A DNA stretch of 64,000 nucleotides from BQWY01 sp046351095 (lineage in GTDB: Bacteria; Nitrospirota; Nitrospiria; Nitrospirales; Nitrospiraceae): the NCBI GenBank assembly GCA_046351095.1, contig JAXLZC010000001.1, forward strand, positions 2,480,001-2,544,000. Direction: 5' to 3'. Below, piece after piece: positions 1 to 11,338 of this stretch. The notes below the pieces were generated by a model. The model made no database searches, had not been told where the DNA came from, and saw only the letters and a list, made by a program, of their open reading frames with translations. Position 1 is the first letter of the stretch, and each line of letters starts with the position of its first letter. Made by a program: the position numbers and the translations under genes.

Positions 1-1151
1 CGTAACCGTCCGCCCTCGAACCAAGGCATTCGCAAACCCGGTGCCACGCCGTAAGAAAAACTCTGGCCGCTGAACAGGAGGTTCGCCAACTTGTCGCTGT
101 GTTTCGCCAAGGTCAGCGCGTTGAAGCCGACCACGGCGGTGAGATCGATGGTTGGATAAAACTGCGTCTTGGCGACCTTCACCATGCGGGCGGCGGCGTC
201 GGCGCGATAGAGTGCAGCCGCAAGGTCGGGCCGATGGACGAGCAATCCGATCGACAGGTGATCCGGCGCTGAGAGCTGATTCGGGATCGACACCGCCGGT
301 TGCGCAAAATAGTGGTGCCCTTCATCCGGCCCTTTGCCGACGAGGCGCGCCAACAAAAAGCGCTGCACATCCAATTGGTCGCGCACACGCGTGCGGCGTG
401 TGAAGGCGGCTTCGTATTCCGCGACCGCGATCTTCACCGGCTGATCGTTATCGAGGCCGAGTGTGTAGCGCGTTTCGGCGTGACGCTTCAGGTCGCGCTG
501 GATGCCCACGAGTTGATCGAGGATCGCGAGTTGGTGGCTGAGCGCCTGCCCACGGAAATAGGCGCGGGCCACGCCGGTCGTCAGCCGCAGCTTCACCTCG
601 GCGCGTTCCGCTTCTTCCGCCGCCGCATGGCCGAGCGCCGCTTCGAGCGTTGCGCGGTTTTTGCCCCAAAAATCGAATTCGTACCGGAAGGTGAGTGGGT
701 TGATGATGCCGAGTAAAATCTTGTCGCCCGCCACTTTGGGGTTTAACGCCGCGAAGACGCCGTGCTGCGAAATACGCTCGTAGCTCAGCTCCGCATCGGC
801 CTCCAAAAAGGGCAACAGTCGCGCACCTTCCACTTTTGCGATGGCTTCCGCTTCGCGCAGGCGCGCCGATGCAACCTTCAGGCCAGGATTGTCGCGTAAG
901 GCTTGGTCGATCAGCTTCGTGAGCTCCGCATTGCCGAACTGTTCCCACCAGCGATCTTCCGGCCATTGCTGTAAGCGCCCCTCGACTTCCGCGAGCGTCT
1001 CGCGTAGTTCCGGCGGCTCGATAAATTCCGCCGGCGGCGAGCCTTCGGGAATCCAGGCGCAGCCGCTTGCCATGCCGACGGCGGAGACGAGCAACGACGC
1101 GAACGTGTTTCCGAATCGCCTGAGCCTGGATGGTTTCGCAATCTGGTTCAT
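1..1151 (-). CDS. Outer-membrane efflux factor, OprM/NodT type (partial)
   Basis: Reading frame open from ATG at 1151 down to base 1, so the C-terminal part lies outside the window. The N-terminus (MNQIAKPSRL) is followed by a hydrophobic stretch ending in a lipobox-like ASGC with Cys about residue 32, which suggests an outer-membrane lipoprotein. The body has the pattern of TolC-like outer-membrane factors: DRWWEQFGNAEL near the start, then AL..NP.LK.A.ARL.EA, and FDFWGKNRA midway. Such proteins are trimeric channels completing RND, MFS or ABC efflux pumps across the outer membrane. It starts 23 bases after the stop of the DHA2 MFS gene on the same strand, so the two are probably one operon. 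A membrane-fusion protein may follow beyond the edge. Family is clear; substrate is not. Confidence 0.85.
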   Translation of the reverse strand, partial: MNQIAKPSRLRRFGNTFASLLVSAVGMASGCAWIPEGSPPAEFIEPPELRETLAEVEGRLQQWPEDRWWEQFGNAELTKLIDQALRDNPGLKVASARLREAEAIAKVEGARLLPFLEADAELSYERISQHGVFAALNPKVAGDKILLGIINPLTFRYEFDFWGKNRATLEAALGHAAAEEAERAEVKLRLTTGVARAYFRGQALSHQLAILDQLVGIQRDLKRHAETRYTLGLDNDQPVKIAVAEYEAAFTRRTRVRDQLDVQRFLLARLVGKGPDEGHHYFAQPAVSIPNQLSAPDHLSIGLLVHRPDLAAALYRADAAARMVKVAKTQFYPTIDLTAVVGFNALTLAKHSDKLANLLFSGQSFSYGVAPGLRMPWFEGGRL

Positions 1152-1174
1152 ACGGTCGTCTACAATCAGCGGTG

Positions 1175-2833
1175 TCATCCTCGATCCTCGACAAGACGTG
1201 GGCCCGATCGTCTCGGCCACTGCGTCTCTCCGTCCACCGGTTTTATGGGCCGATACTCTTGCAAATCTTCTGCCTCGTCATCGTCGTCGAACTCCGTCGG
1301 CAGCGGCTTCGTGGTCGGATGTGCCAGCCATACGAGGAGGCCGATGCCGATGAAGATGGCACTGGCCACCAGGAAGGCATCGTTCATACTCAGGATGGAC
1401 GCCTGTTGTTTGATGAGCACGCCGACTTTGACCTCGATCTGCCCGGGCGTCAGTCCTTGTGCCGCGAGTTTCTCCGCCAGCTGCTGCAGCGGGTCGTACG
1501 AAATGGACTGGCGGCCGCCGAAGCGATCGGCCAGATGTAACTGATGGAAGTGCGCGCGGCGGAACAGGATGATGCCTTGAAACGTGATACCGAAGGCGCC
1601 GGCGGCGATCCGGAAGAGGTTCGTCACCTCGGCGGCGCGGATCAGCGCTTGCCCGCCCAGCCCGTGCAGTGTCAGCACCGTGAGTGGGGTGAAGAAGGAG
1701 CCGAGGAAAATGCCTTCGACCACCATCGGCCAGAAGAGTTCTTCATACGAGTGCGGGTCGTCGTAGCGGCCGATCCAGTAAAACGTGCCCGCGAAGCCGA
1801 GCGCGTTCAACGTGACCAGCCAGCGCGCGTCGAAATGTTTGCAGAGCAGGTGCATCACGGCGATGGACGGCGCGCCCAACACGATCAGCGGCAGCAGGGC
1901 CAAGCCCGCTAGCTTCGAGGAGTACCCGAGCAATATTTGGATCTGGACGATCAGGAGCGACAGCAATCCTTGGATGGAAAAGAAGCCGAGGGTCATGCCG
2001 AGGATGCCGATCACCACGTTGCGGTACTTGAAAATCCGTAGGTCGAGGATCGGGTGCCGCTCCGCCAATTCCCAGATGACGAAGGCAGGCACGGTGATCG
2101 CCACGATCGCCGTGATGACTTGCAAGAGCGGTGAGTCCATCCAGTCGAAGTCGTTCCCCATGTTCAGCACCGTTTGGGTGCCGAGCAGGATCACCAATAA
2201 CAGCAGATACCCGACCAGGTCGAAGCGGCCATAGCGGCGGCGGAACCCGCGCCCCCACATCAGCGCCGTGAGCGTGCCGACGATCAGCATCGTGAAGATG
2301 AAGTCGAAAAAGAACAGCGTGCGCCAGCCGAACAGGTAGGCGATGTAGCCTCCCACAGGCATGCCGATGGTAAACGGGGTGACGGTGAACAGACCCCAGA
2401 CGGTCAGCGCGATGGCTTTCCATTTTTTCGGGTACTCGTTCATCAAGAGCGATTGCGCCAACGGCAAGGTCACGCCGCCGACCACGCCTTGGACGATCCG
2501 CGCGGGGAGAAATTGCGCGAGCGTTTGGCTGGCGCCGCACAGGTACGAGGCGATGCTGTAGACGAGAAAGGCGCCGATCAGCAAGCGATATTCGCCCACA
2601 CGTCCGGCTAAGTAGCGGGCGACGGGAAAGCCCAAGGCGAGGCCCACCATGAAGTCGGTTTGCGCCCAGGTCAGGAAGCTGGGGAAGACGCCGCCGAGGT
2701 CGCCCGCGACGTGCGGCAGCAGCGCGATGTAGGAGCCGGCGTTAAAGAGGACGACGATGTGGGAAAGGCCGAGGATGGCGTTCAATAAGATGAAACGCCA
2801 TCCTCGAATCCGTCTGAGATACACAACGGCCAT
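1175..2833 (-). CDS. DHA2-family MFS efflux permease (EmrB/QacA type)
   Basis: 552 residues, the usual length for 14-helix DHA2 drug:H+ antiporters. Many hydrophobic segments are visible, with MFS-like motifs such as LPARIVQGVVGG (motif C region, residues about 108-120) and a cytoplasmic GRGFRRRYGRFD loop near 195. The C-terminus is an acidic soluble tail (EFDDDDEAED). EmrB proteins work with a periplasmic EmrA adaptor and a TolC channel; here the channel gene lies directly downstream but no adaptor is seen between them. Start is ATG at 2833. Substrate cannot be inferred from sequence. The FNT gene lies upstream on the same strand, 44 bases away. Confidence 0.85.
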   Translation of the reverse strand: MAVVYLRRIRGWRFILLNAILGLSHIVVLFNAGSYIALLPHVAGDLGGVFPSFLTWAQTDFMVGLALGFPVARYLAGRVGEYRLLIGAFLVYSIASYLCGASQTLAQFLPARIVQGVVGGVTLPLAQSLLMNEYPKKWKAIALTVWGLFTVTPFTIGMPVGGYIAYLFGWRTLFFFDFIFTMLIVGTLTALMWGRGFRRRYGRFDLVGYLLLLVILLGTQTVLNMGNDFDWMDSPLLQVITAIVAITVPAFVIWELAERHPILDLRIFKYRNVVIGILGMTLGFFSIQGLLSLLIVQIQILLGYSSKLAGLALLPLIVLGAPSIAVMHLLCKHFDARWLVTLNALGFAGTFYWIGRYDDPHSYEELFWPMVVEGIFLGSFFTPLTVLTLHGLGGQALIRAAEVTNLFRIAAGAFGITFQGIILFRRAHFHQLHLADRFGGRQSISYDPLQQLAEKLAAQGLTPGQIEVKVGVLIKQQASILSMNDAFLVASAIFIGIGLLVWLAHPTTKPLPTEFDDDDEAEDLQEYRPIKPVDGETQWPRRSGPRLVEDRG

Positions 2834-2877
2834 ACGACAGGTTCCGACGAATGCGGGTGATCACATGACGTCCGCGC

Positions 2878-3771
2878 TTACAACGTGGCGGCGTAGGGAT
2901 GCAGGGCCGTGGCGGCACTATGTGCGTGCGTCGTGACCGCCTTCGTGTCGGCGGTTGGATGCGCTTCCGTCGGTGTCGCCGTGTGGCCGCGGTGCGTCAG
3001 GTACAACGCGAGACCCGTGAAGACCATGCCGCCGAACAAATTCCCCAGCGTGACGGGAATCTGATTCCACATCCACCAGGTGGACACGGGAATATCCGCG
3101 CCCAACAAGATGCCCACCGGGATGATGAACATGTTTACGACCGTGTGCTCGAAGCCCTGGGAAAAGAACAGGACGGTGGGGCCCCAGATCGCGGCCATTT
3201 TGCCGGTGAAGGAGGTGCTTGCGAAGGCGGCGACGACCGCCAAACTCACCATCCAGTTGCAGAGGATGGCTTTGGTGACGACGGTGATGACCCCGGCCGA
3301 GCCGTGCGCTTGATAATACGTCGTCTTTGCGTCGGCAATGGCGATGAGCTTGGCGCCCACCGCCGGGACGGCGACATCGCCCGCCATCGTGATCGAGATG
3401 GTGAACATCGCTGCGTAGAGCATCGAGCCGAGGAGATTGCCGAGGAACACCCAGCAGAAATTCGCCAGCACCCGCCCGATAGCGCCGCGTTCCCGCTTCG
3501 CCAGCGCCGCGCAGGGCACCAGCGCAAAGCTGCCGGTGATGACTTCCGTGCCCAACAAGACGGCGAGGGCCAAGCCGATGGGGAACAGGAGGGCGCCCGC
3601 GATCCAGTAGCCGGTTTCCACCGCCACCGTGACCGACATGCTGGTGGCGATCGCAAGGTACGCCCCGGCTAGCATGCCACGAATGACCAACTTTCCCGGA
3701 GTCAGCCCCAACTTATACGTGCCGCCTGCCACGATGCCGTCCGCGAGTCCAGGTCCTTTGACGTAATCCAT
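2878..3771 (-). CDS. FNT-family formate/nitrite channel
   Basis: 297 residues from ATG at 3771, preceded by a purine-rich AAGGGGG site; a longer frame to 3864 exists but its extra N-terminus is not FNT-like. Family signatures are visible: CNWMVSLAV (the CNW..CLA region) and GFEHTVVNMF, which holds the central pore histidine of FNT channels. About six membrane helices, with a hydrophilic His/Thr-rich tail after residue 265. FNT proteins are pentameric inner-membrane channels for formate, nitrite or related monovalent anions (FocA, NirC). In a nitrifier-like organism nitrite would be the expected substrate, but sequence alone does not separate NirC from FocA. It is followed by the MFS gene. Confidence 0.85.
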   Translation of the reverse strand: MDYVKGPGLADGIVAGGTYKLGLTPGKLVIRGMLAGAYLAIATSMSVTVAVETGYWIAGALLFPIGLALAVLLGTEVITGSFALVPCAALAKRERGAIGRVLANFCWVFLGNLLGSMLYAAMFTISITMAGDVAVPAVGAKLIAIADAKTTYYQAHGSAGVITVVTKAILCNWMVSLAVVAAFASTSFTGKMAAIWGPTVLFFSQGFEHTVVNMFIIPVGILLGADIPVSTWWMWNQIPVTLGNLFGGMVFTGLALYLTHRGHTATPTEAHPTADTKAVTTHAHSAATALHPYAATL

Positions 3772-4041
3772 GTCGTCCCCCTTGCCCCGGTCGTAAGTGT
3801 GTGGACGGCTCGTTCCTGAACCGTCGATTCGTCGGTGAATCGGTCGCGAGGCAGGGTAAAGCAAACGCAGTGCCGGGACGGATTCGCGATTGGCGCGGCT
3901 TTGTTATCTGCGGGGAGTGGTCATCGATCGAATCGAGCGATTTCGCACGCTGCGCTCAGTGCAACGATCGCTGAGGCAAAACCCTAGTCGAATGGGGTCG
4001 GGAGTCCTTGCTCTGTCGCGTGGCGCGCGGTACAACAACCT

Positions 4042-4719
4042 ATGCCACGTCGACCACGTCTCGCTGCGGGTGACCTTGCCTATCACGTGCTCAACCGGCG
4101 GGTAGGGCGCCTGCCCCTGTTTGAAACGCCGTACGACTACGCCATGTTCGAGACGGTGCTGGCCGAAGCCGTGGCGAATACCAAACTGCGGATCGCCGCA
4201 TACGCATTGATGCCCACGCATTGGCACCTCCTATTGTGGCCTCGCGAAGATGGGGAGCTGTCCGAGATACTTCGGTGGATCACCGTGACCCATACCCAGC
4301 GCTGGCATGCAGCCCACAAAACTTCCGGCACAGGACCGGTTTACCAAGGGCGCTTTAAGTCGTTCCCTGTGCAGACGGATACGCACTTTTTGACCGTGGC
4401 GCGGTATATCGAACGGAATGCGCTGCGCGCCAAGCTGGTCCTCCGCGCCGAAGATTGGATGTGGTCGAGCCTGTCTCGCCGTGTACGTGGCGCGAGCGGC
4501 ACGGCGCCGACGACCTGGTTGAGCGAGTGGCCTGTCGAACGCCCGCGCGATTGGATCGCCGTCGTGAATCGAGCGCAGTCCCTCAGTGACCTGGACGATA
4601 TTCGAACTAGTGTCCAGCGCGGACGCCCCTACGGAGACGAGGCATGGGTGCGCCGTATGGTGAAACGATTTGGGATGGAATCCACCATGCGCGCACGAGG
4701 TCGTCCCAAAGGCTCGTGA
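4042..4719 (+). CDS. REP-associated tyrosine transposase (RAYT, TnpA_REP/Y1)
   Basis: 225 residues. The HUH-type metal motif is visible in LMPTHWHLLLWP (His-Trp-His, residues about 55-65), and the candidate nucleophile tyrosine lies in ARYIERNALRAKLV near residue 130. N-terminal MPRRPRL...YHVLNRR is typical of the Y1_Tnp/RAYT family, single-copy domesticated relatives of IS200/IS605 transposases that act on REP palindromes. No convincing REP sequence or IS ends were seen in the flanking gaps (3772-4041 and 4720-4849). The gene is alone between a minus-strand transport operon and a plus-strand kinase. Intact and probably functional; its role is unknown. Confidence 0.9.
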   Translation: MPRRPRLAAGDLAYHVLNRRVGRLPLFETPYDYAMFETVLAEAVANTKLRIAAYALMPTHWHLLLWPREDGELSEILRWITVTHTQRWHAAHKTSGTGPVYQGRFKSFPVQTDTHFLTVARYIERNALRAKLVLRAEDWMWSSLSRRVRGASGTAPTTWLSEWPVERPRDWIAVVNRAQSLSDLDDIRTSVQRGRPYGDEAWVRRMVKRFGMESTMRARGRPKGS

Positions 4720-4849
4720 GGCGACGGAGTCTGGCCGTGATGTCATGATCGTTCCTGCTGTGTTGGCCCTACGCATCGCGCTCCGCTCGACAGTTTGACT
4801 CCACTCCTGACGCGCGACTACGATTCTGCCTCGTCCACGACGACTCTTT

Positions 4850-6820
4850 ATGCGCGCCCTTATTCGTGTCTTTACAGACCTGCCGATCGCCAGAAAATTA
4901 TTTCTGGCGTCCGCCGTGCCCGTGCTCACCCTGGTGTTGCTCAGTGCATTTACCTATTGGACCGTGCAGGCGTTTTCGGAAGACGAAAACGCCCTGAACG
5001 AAGTCTATGTAACGCAGCGCCTGGCCGAGGAGTACCTGCGCCTGGTCGTGGACCTGGAAACCGGATTCCGCGGCTTTCTCCTGACGGGTGAAGATAAATA
5101 CTTACAGCCGTATCGGATGGCGCAGAACCACATCACGCAAGTGGGGCTGTCGCTCGAAGCGCAGGTCGCGGGGCTTGAAGAACAGCGGGCGCAGATCGCC
5201 AAGGTGCGCGTGCTGGTCGACGACCTCATGGCCGACAAGGAGGCGATGATCGTCGCCTTCAAAGAAGGGCGGCCCGAGTTGGCGCGCCGTCACATCGAAG
5301 AAGGGCGCGGTCGCAGCAAGATGCTGGCGATTCGCAACGAGATGGGAACGTTCGACCGTCTTGGGTTCGAACTGCTTAATACGCGGATAACGCGGTTGGC
5401 GCAGGATCGCGACACCATGCTGCGGGTGATCATGGGCGGCGGCATCGCTGCGTTGCTCTTGATGGTGGCGACGCTCCACTTGATCGCGCGCTCGATCACC
5501 ACGCCGCTTGCGGCGTTGGCGAAAGCGGTTGCGACGGCACCGACGGGCGCGGAGCCTGCCATGCCGACGACGGAACGACGCGACGAGATCGGGCACTTGG
5601 CGCGCGCGCTGCAAACTATGGGTGTGCAGATCCGCGACTACGTCTTGACGGTCGAGCGGGCGGTTGCCGATCAGCGTCGGCTCAACGAGGACTTGTCGGC
5701 GTCCGAGTCGAAGTATCGCAATGTGGTCGACCTAGCACCCTTCGGAATTTTTACCACCAATGGGTTTTCCGTTACGTTCAGCAATCGATACAACCAACAA
5801 CTGGCGGGTTTGAATCCGGAAGGCGACGATCCGGAGGCGTTTCGGCGCGCCATCCATCCCGACGATCGCGAGCGCGTGTTGAGCGAGTTCGCCGCGGCCG
5901 TCGAATCGGGCCGCGCATACGAAACCGTCTTTCGATTTCGTCAGCAGGACGGATCCTTGCGCAAGGTCCTGAGTCGGCGCATTCCCTTAGAGCGCGAGCC
6001 TGGGCAACCCGTCCAATACCTTGGCTTCAACATCGACATCACCGCGCTCGATCACATGCAGGTGCGTCTGAGTCGCGCGGAGCGGCTCGCTACGCTTGGA
6101 CAAGTGGCCGCGGGCATCGCCCATGAGATCCGCAATCCGCTCGTGGGTATCGGCGCGACCACGCGCTTGTTGATGGACGACTTCGACGCGAACGATCCAC
6201 GCCGAGCCGATCTCGACATCATTTTGAAGGAAACCAAACGGCTCGACCGAATCGTCAACCAAATCGTCGAGTACGCGCGCCCGCGCGAGTTGGTGGTGCT
6301 GCCGTTCGATCTTGGGGATCTGGTCGACGAGTCGCTCAAATTGTTGGATGCGGCGGCGACGGCCAAGCAGGTGGTGGTCGAACGCGCCGTGGCGCCGTTG
6401 CTGCCGGCGGTGCACGGCGATCGAGACCAGGTGAAGCAAGTCGTGCTCAACTTGGTTCAAAATGCGGTCGAGGCGATGTCCGTCGGCGGACGGTTGACGC
6501 TTCGCGGCGCCGTGTCGTCGCGCGGCGGCGAACGCGGCATCGCGCTTTCGGTGGCGGACACCGGGTGCGGCATCAAAGCCGAAGACCTGCCGCATGTCTT
6601 CGAACCGTTTTTTACAAGCGGCAAAATCAAGGGCACCGGGTTGGGTCTGGCCATCTGTCGGAACATCGTCGATGCGCACGGGGGCGATCTGCAGGTGACG
6701 AGCGAGCTTGGAACCGGTACGACGTTTCATCTGTGGTTGCCGTTGACGCCTCCGGAGTTGGGGCGATTGGGGCAACCGCCGGAGTCGACCGCTGCCCAGA
6801 CGAGTCACGCGCAGGCGTAG
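4850..6820 (+). CDS. Membrane sensor histidine kinase (CHASE3-HAMP-PAS-HisKA-HATPase)
   Basis: 656 residues. Transmembrane segment about 15-35, then a periplasmic helical region with the CHASE3-like pattern DLETGFRGFLLTGEDKYLQPY, a second membrane helix about 194-214, HAMP to about 275, a PAS domain about 288-400 (SESKYRNVVDLAPFGIF...), and a kinase core. H-box is GIAHEIRNPL with phospho-accepting His425; ATP-binding boxes NLVQNAVEAM, DTGCGI and GTGLGLAI follow. It is the first gene of a four-gene same-strand run (kinase, regulator, regulator, kinase). The next gene starts 30 bases after its stop, so it most likely phosphorylates one or both NtrC-type regulators. No good ribosome site precedes the ATG. 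Signal sensed is unknown. Confidence 0.9.
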   Translation: MRALIRVFTDLPIARKLFLASAVPVLTLVLLSAFTYWTVQAFSEDENALNEVYVTQRLAEEYLRLVVDLETGFRGFLLTGEDKYLQPYRMAQNHITQVGLSLEAQVAGLEEQRAQIAKVRVLVDDLMADKEAMIVAFKEGRPELARRHIEEGRGRSKMLAIRNEMGTFDRLGFELLNTRITRLAQDRDTMLRVIMGGGIAALLLMVATLHLIARSITTPLAALAKAVATAPTGAEPAMPTTERRDEIGHLARALQTMGVQIRDYVLTVERAVADQRRLNEDLSASESKYRNVVDLAPFGIFTTNGFSVTFSNRYNQQLAGLNPEGDDPEAFRRAIHPDDRERVLSEFAAAVESGRAYETVFRFRQQDGSLRKVLSRRIPLEREPGQPVQYLGFNIDITALDHMQVRLSRAERLATLGQVAAGIAHEIRNPLVGIGATTRLLMDDFDANDPRRADLDIILKETKRLDRIVNQIVEYARPRELVVLPFDLGDLVDESLKLLDAAATAKQVVVERAVAPLLPAVHGDRDQVKQVVLNLVQNAVEAMSVGGRLTLRGAVSSRGGERGIALSVADTGCGIKAEDLPHVFEPFFTSGKIKGTGLGLAICRNIVDAHGGDLQVTSELGTGTTFHLWLPLTPPELGRLGQPPESTAAQTSHAQA

Positions 6821-6850
6821 AATTCGTTGGTCGGTCGTTGAAAGGATGTC

Positions 6851-8245
6851 ATGCAGGCTACGATTTTTGTCACGGACGACGAGCTGGCGATCCGTTCGGC
6901 CATCGTCAAGCGCCTGTCCCGCAAACAGCATCGGGTGACGGGGTATGACTCCGGCGAAGCGTTGCTGGATGCGTTGGCGCACGACACGCCCGATGTGGTG
7001 TTTCTGGATCTGAAGATGCCGGGCATGGGCGGGCTCGAAGCGCTCAAACGGGTGCGCGCACAGGCGCCGCAGGTCTTGGTGGTGATGCTGACTGCGTACG
7101 GCACGGTGCAGGATGCCGTGGAGGCGATGCGGGCCGGCGCCTACGATTTTCTCATTAAGAGTGTCGATCTGGAGGGCGTGGACCCGGTCGTCGAGCGCGC
7201 CGTCGGCTACGTGGCGCTGCGCCGTCGAATGGAATTCGAGTCGGCTCATCACGAGAGTCGCTACGCGCTGGACCACGTCGTTGCGCACAGCGGCGCGATG
7301 AAGCACCTGCTTGGGCAGGTGCGCGACGTCGTCGCTAATCCCAAATCGACGGTGTTGCTCCAAGGCGAAACCGGGACGGGTAAAGAATTTTTGGCGCGCG
7401 TCATCCACCATAACGGCTCGCGCGCGAAGGGCCCGTTCGTCGGCGTGAACTGTACGGCGATCCCGCGCGAGTTGTTCGAGAGCGAACTCTTCGGGTACGA
7501 GCGCGGCGCATTCACCGGCGCCAACCAGCGCAAACTCGGTCTGCTGGAAAAGGCCGAGGGCGGGACGCTGTTTCTCGATGAAATCGGCGACTTGGATCTG
7601 CCGATGCAGGCCAAACTGTTGCGTGTGTTGCAGGAACGCACGTTCCGGCGCGTGGGCGGTACCGAAGATCAGGCCGTGGAGTTTCGCCTGATCACGGCGA
7701 CGAACCGCGATCTCAAAACGGCGGTCGCCAAGGGTACCTTCCGCGAGGACCTGTATTTTCGCCTCAACGTCGTGGCGTTCGAATTGCCGCCGTTACGCAC
7801 GCGGGTAGAGGATATTGTGCCGCTCTGCCGTCGCGCGGTGCTGCGGTACGCGCAGGAGTGCGGCAAGGATGTGCAGGATCTCGAACCGGACGTCGCGGCG
7901 ATGCTCGAGCGGTATGCGTTCCCCGGGAACATTCGCGAGTTGGAAAATATCATCGAGCGCGCGATGATTTTTTGCCAAGGCAAGACGCTCAGCGTGGAGA
8001 ATTTCCCGAGCGACCTGCGTCAGGCCGCCAAGCCCACCGTGGTGACGGTGAAGACCGGCGCCGAGCCTGTGTTGCGACTCGAGGTGACGCTGGGGCAGCA
8101 AAGTTTGGTCGACATCGAACAGGCGATCGTCGATGAAGTGGTGCGCCTGTCCGACTTTAATAAGACGTTGGCGGCGAAACATTTAGGGCTGACACGGTTC
8201 GCGCTGGACCGGCGTTTGCGAAAAGCGCAGGATCACGAGAGCTGA
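6851..8245 (+). CDS. NtrC-family sigma-54 response regulator
   Basis: 464 residues. Receiver domain about 1-120 with acidic pair DD near residue 10 and phospho-acceptor Asp53 in FLDLKMPG. AAA+ domain about 145-380: Walker A GETGTGKE, the sigma-54 contact loop GAFTGA, and Walker B LFLDEIGD. A Fis-type helix-turn-helix ends the protein (NKTLAAKHLGLTRFALDRRL). All parts of an intact sigma-54 activator are present. AAAGGA lies just before the ATG. Position directly after the CHASE3 kinase gene suggests these two form a pair. Target promoters are unknown; the candidate sigma-54 promoters before MCO1, MCO2 and the lone receiver gene are possible targets. Confidence 0.92.
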   Translation: MQATIFVTDDELAIRSAIVKRLSRKQHRVTGYDSGEALLDALAHDTPDVVFLDLKMPGMGGLEALKRVRAQAPQVLVVMLTAYGTVQDAVEAMRAGAYDFLIKSVDLEGVDPVVERAVGYVALRRRMEFESAHHESRYALDHVVAHSGAMKHLLGQVRDVVANPKSTVLLQGETGTGKEFLARVIHHNGSRAKGPFVGVNCTAIPRELFESELFGYERGAFTGANQRKLGLLEKAEGGTLFLDEIGDLDLPMQAKLLRVLQERTFRRVGGTEDQAVEFRLITATNRDLKTAVAKGTFREDLYFRLNVVAFELPPLRTRVEDIVPLCRRAVLRYAQECGKDVQDLEPDVAAMLERYAFPGNIRELENIIERAMIFCQGKTLSVENFPSDLRQAAKPTVVTVKTGAEPVLRLEVTLGQQSLVDIEQAIVDEVVRLSDFNKTLAAKHLGLTRFALDRRLRKAQDHES

Positions 8246-8278
8246 TCCGTCACTCGCACGCTCCGACGACTCGACTTC

Positions 8279-9781
<1,503 letters not shown>

Positions 9782-9832
9782 CCTGCGGGAGATGGTTCGT
9801 GCGCTCTTCGCGCGGGCGGTTTCGACGACGAC

Positions 9833-11338
9833 ATGACCATGACGCCTTCCCATTCTCCGAAACCCGCCGTAACACCCGCTCCATCCGGATTCGCTTCCGC
9901 CCATTCAGCCACGACACCGACCGCCGCTGCCGCGTTCGAACGTGTCGTCGGCGCGATCAAAGATTTTTCCATCTACCTTTTGGATGCCGACGGCGTGGTG
10001 CAGACGTGGAACGAGGGCGCACGTCGTATCGAAGGATACGAAGCCGAGGAGATTATCGGCCGCCATTTTTCCATCTTCTTTCGCGAGGAGGATCGACGAG
10101 CGGGCGCACCGGCCGCGTTGCTGAGTCGGGCGCGAGCGGAAGAACGGGCCGAGGACGACGGCTGGCGCGTGCGCAAGGACGGCACGCACTTTTTTGCCGA
10201 AGTCGTGATCACGGCACTACGCGACAACGCCGGGCAGACGACGGGCTTCGTGAAGGTCATCCGCGACCGCACGGAACAAAATCGGTTGCACGAGCAGTTT
10301 CGGTTGGCGGTCGAAGCGGCGCCGAGCGGGATGGTGTTGACCGACGAGGTCGGGACCATCCATTTGGTCAACGCGCAGGTCGAGCACATGTTCGGGTACG
10401 AACGCAGCGAATTGATCGGCCGCTCGGTGGATCTGCTGACGCCGACGGAGGTGCGGGGGCGCCATGCTGCGGAGCGGGCGCAGTTCGTCCGCACGCCGCA
10501 GGCGCGGGCGATGGGTCAAGGGCGCACGCTATACGGTCGCCGTAAAGACGGCCTGCAGTTTCCCGTCGAGATCGGACTTAATCCCATCCACACGCACGAA
10601 GGCATGCGGGTGCTTGCGGCGATCGTCGATGTCACCGAGCGGACGCGGCTCGAAGAGCGCTTACGTCGGACGGAGCGGATGGCGGAGCTCGGCACGGTCG
10701 CGTCGGGCATGGCGCACGAAATCGGGACGCCGATGAACGTGATTCTCGGACGCGCCGAATATTTGCTGCAGCGTGCGCGCGACGAGAGCGCCCGAAAGGG
10801 ATTGCAGACGATCGTGACGCAGGTGGAGCGCATCACGAAGGTCATGCAGCAGTTGCTGGCTTTTGCACGGCGGCGGGCGCCGGAGCGGCGCGCGGTCGAT
10901 CTGCGGCAGACGCTGCGGGACAGTCTGGAGATGTTTCAGGAACGCTTCGCGCAACGGGAGGTGCGGCTGGTCGACGAGCTCGACGCGCCGCTGCCGCCCG
11001 TGCAGGCCGACCCGGACCATATGACGCAGGTGTTCATCAATCTCATCATGAATAGTCTGCAGGCCATGCCGGAGGGCGGCACATTGCGCGTCCGGACGGA
11101 GGCCGGACCCCGAACGGTGACGGTCAGCCTCTCCGACAGCGGCGCCGGTATACCCGCGGAGGCCCTCGGAAAAATTTTCGAACCGTTTTTTACGACGAAA
11201 GACGCCGGCGAAGGTACCGGACTCGGACTCACCGTCGTGAAAGGGATCGTCGACGAACACGAGGGGACGATCGCGGTCACGAGCACGGAAGGGCGTGGGA
11301 CGACGGTGACCTTGTCGTTGCCCTGCGAGACATCGTAA
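9833..11338 (+). CDS. Soluble PAS-PAS sensor histidine kinase
   Basis: 501 residues, no clear membrane helix. PAS domain 1 about 32-150 (FSIYLLDADGVVQTWNEGARRIEGY), PAS domain 2 about 155-280 (GMVLTDEVGTIHLVNAQVEHMFGY), HisKA with GMAHEIGTPMN and His295, then HATPase boxes NLIMNSLQAM, DSGAGI, GTGLGLTV. HEIGTP replaces the commoner HEIRNP and is known in NtrB-like kinases. It closes the four-gene kinase/regulator run. Cytoplasmic PAS input suggests a redox, oxygen or small-ligand signal, in contrast to the periplasmic sensor of the first kinase. The start is uncertain: ATGACCATG gives two adjacent choices. Confidence 0.9.
   Translation: MTMTPSHSPKPAVTPAPSGFASAHSATTPTAAAAFERVVGAIKDFSIYLLDADGVVQTWNEGARRIEGYEAEEIIGRHFSIFFREEDRRAGAPAALLSRARAEERAEDDGWRVRKDGTHFFAEVVITALRDNAGQTTGFVKVIRDRTEQNRLHEQFRLAVEAAPSGMVLTDEVGTIHLVNAQVEHMFGYERSELIGRSVDLLTPTEVRGRHAAERAQFVRTPQARAMGQGRTLYGRRKDGLQFPVEIGLNPIHTHEGMRVLAAIVDVTERTRLEERLRRTERMAELGTVASGMAHEIGTPMNVILGRAEYLLQRARDESARKGLQTIVTQVERITKVMQQLLAFARRRAPERRAVDLRQTLRDSLEMFQERFAQREVRLVDELDAPLPPVQADPDHMTQVFINLIMNSLQAMPEGGTLRVRTEAGPRTVTVSLSDSGAGIPAEALGKIFEPFFTTKDAGEGTGLGLTVVKGIVDEHEGTIAVTSTEGRGTTVTLSLPCETS

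Noticed and set aside
448..1194. 248-codon minus-strand frame at the left edge
   Set aside because: Out of frame with the outer-membrane efflux factor, which has clear family motifs in the adjacent frame.
3772..4849. REP palindromes flanking the RAYT gene
   Set aside because: No GC-rich palindrome with a GTAG-type foot was found on either side; the gene may act on distant REPs.
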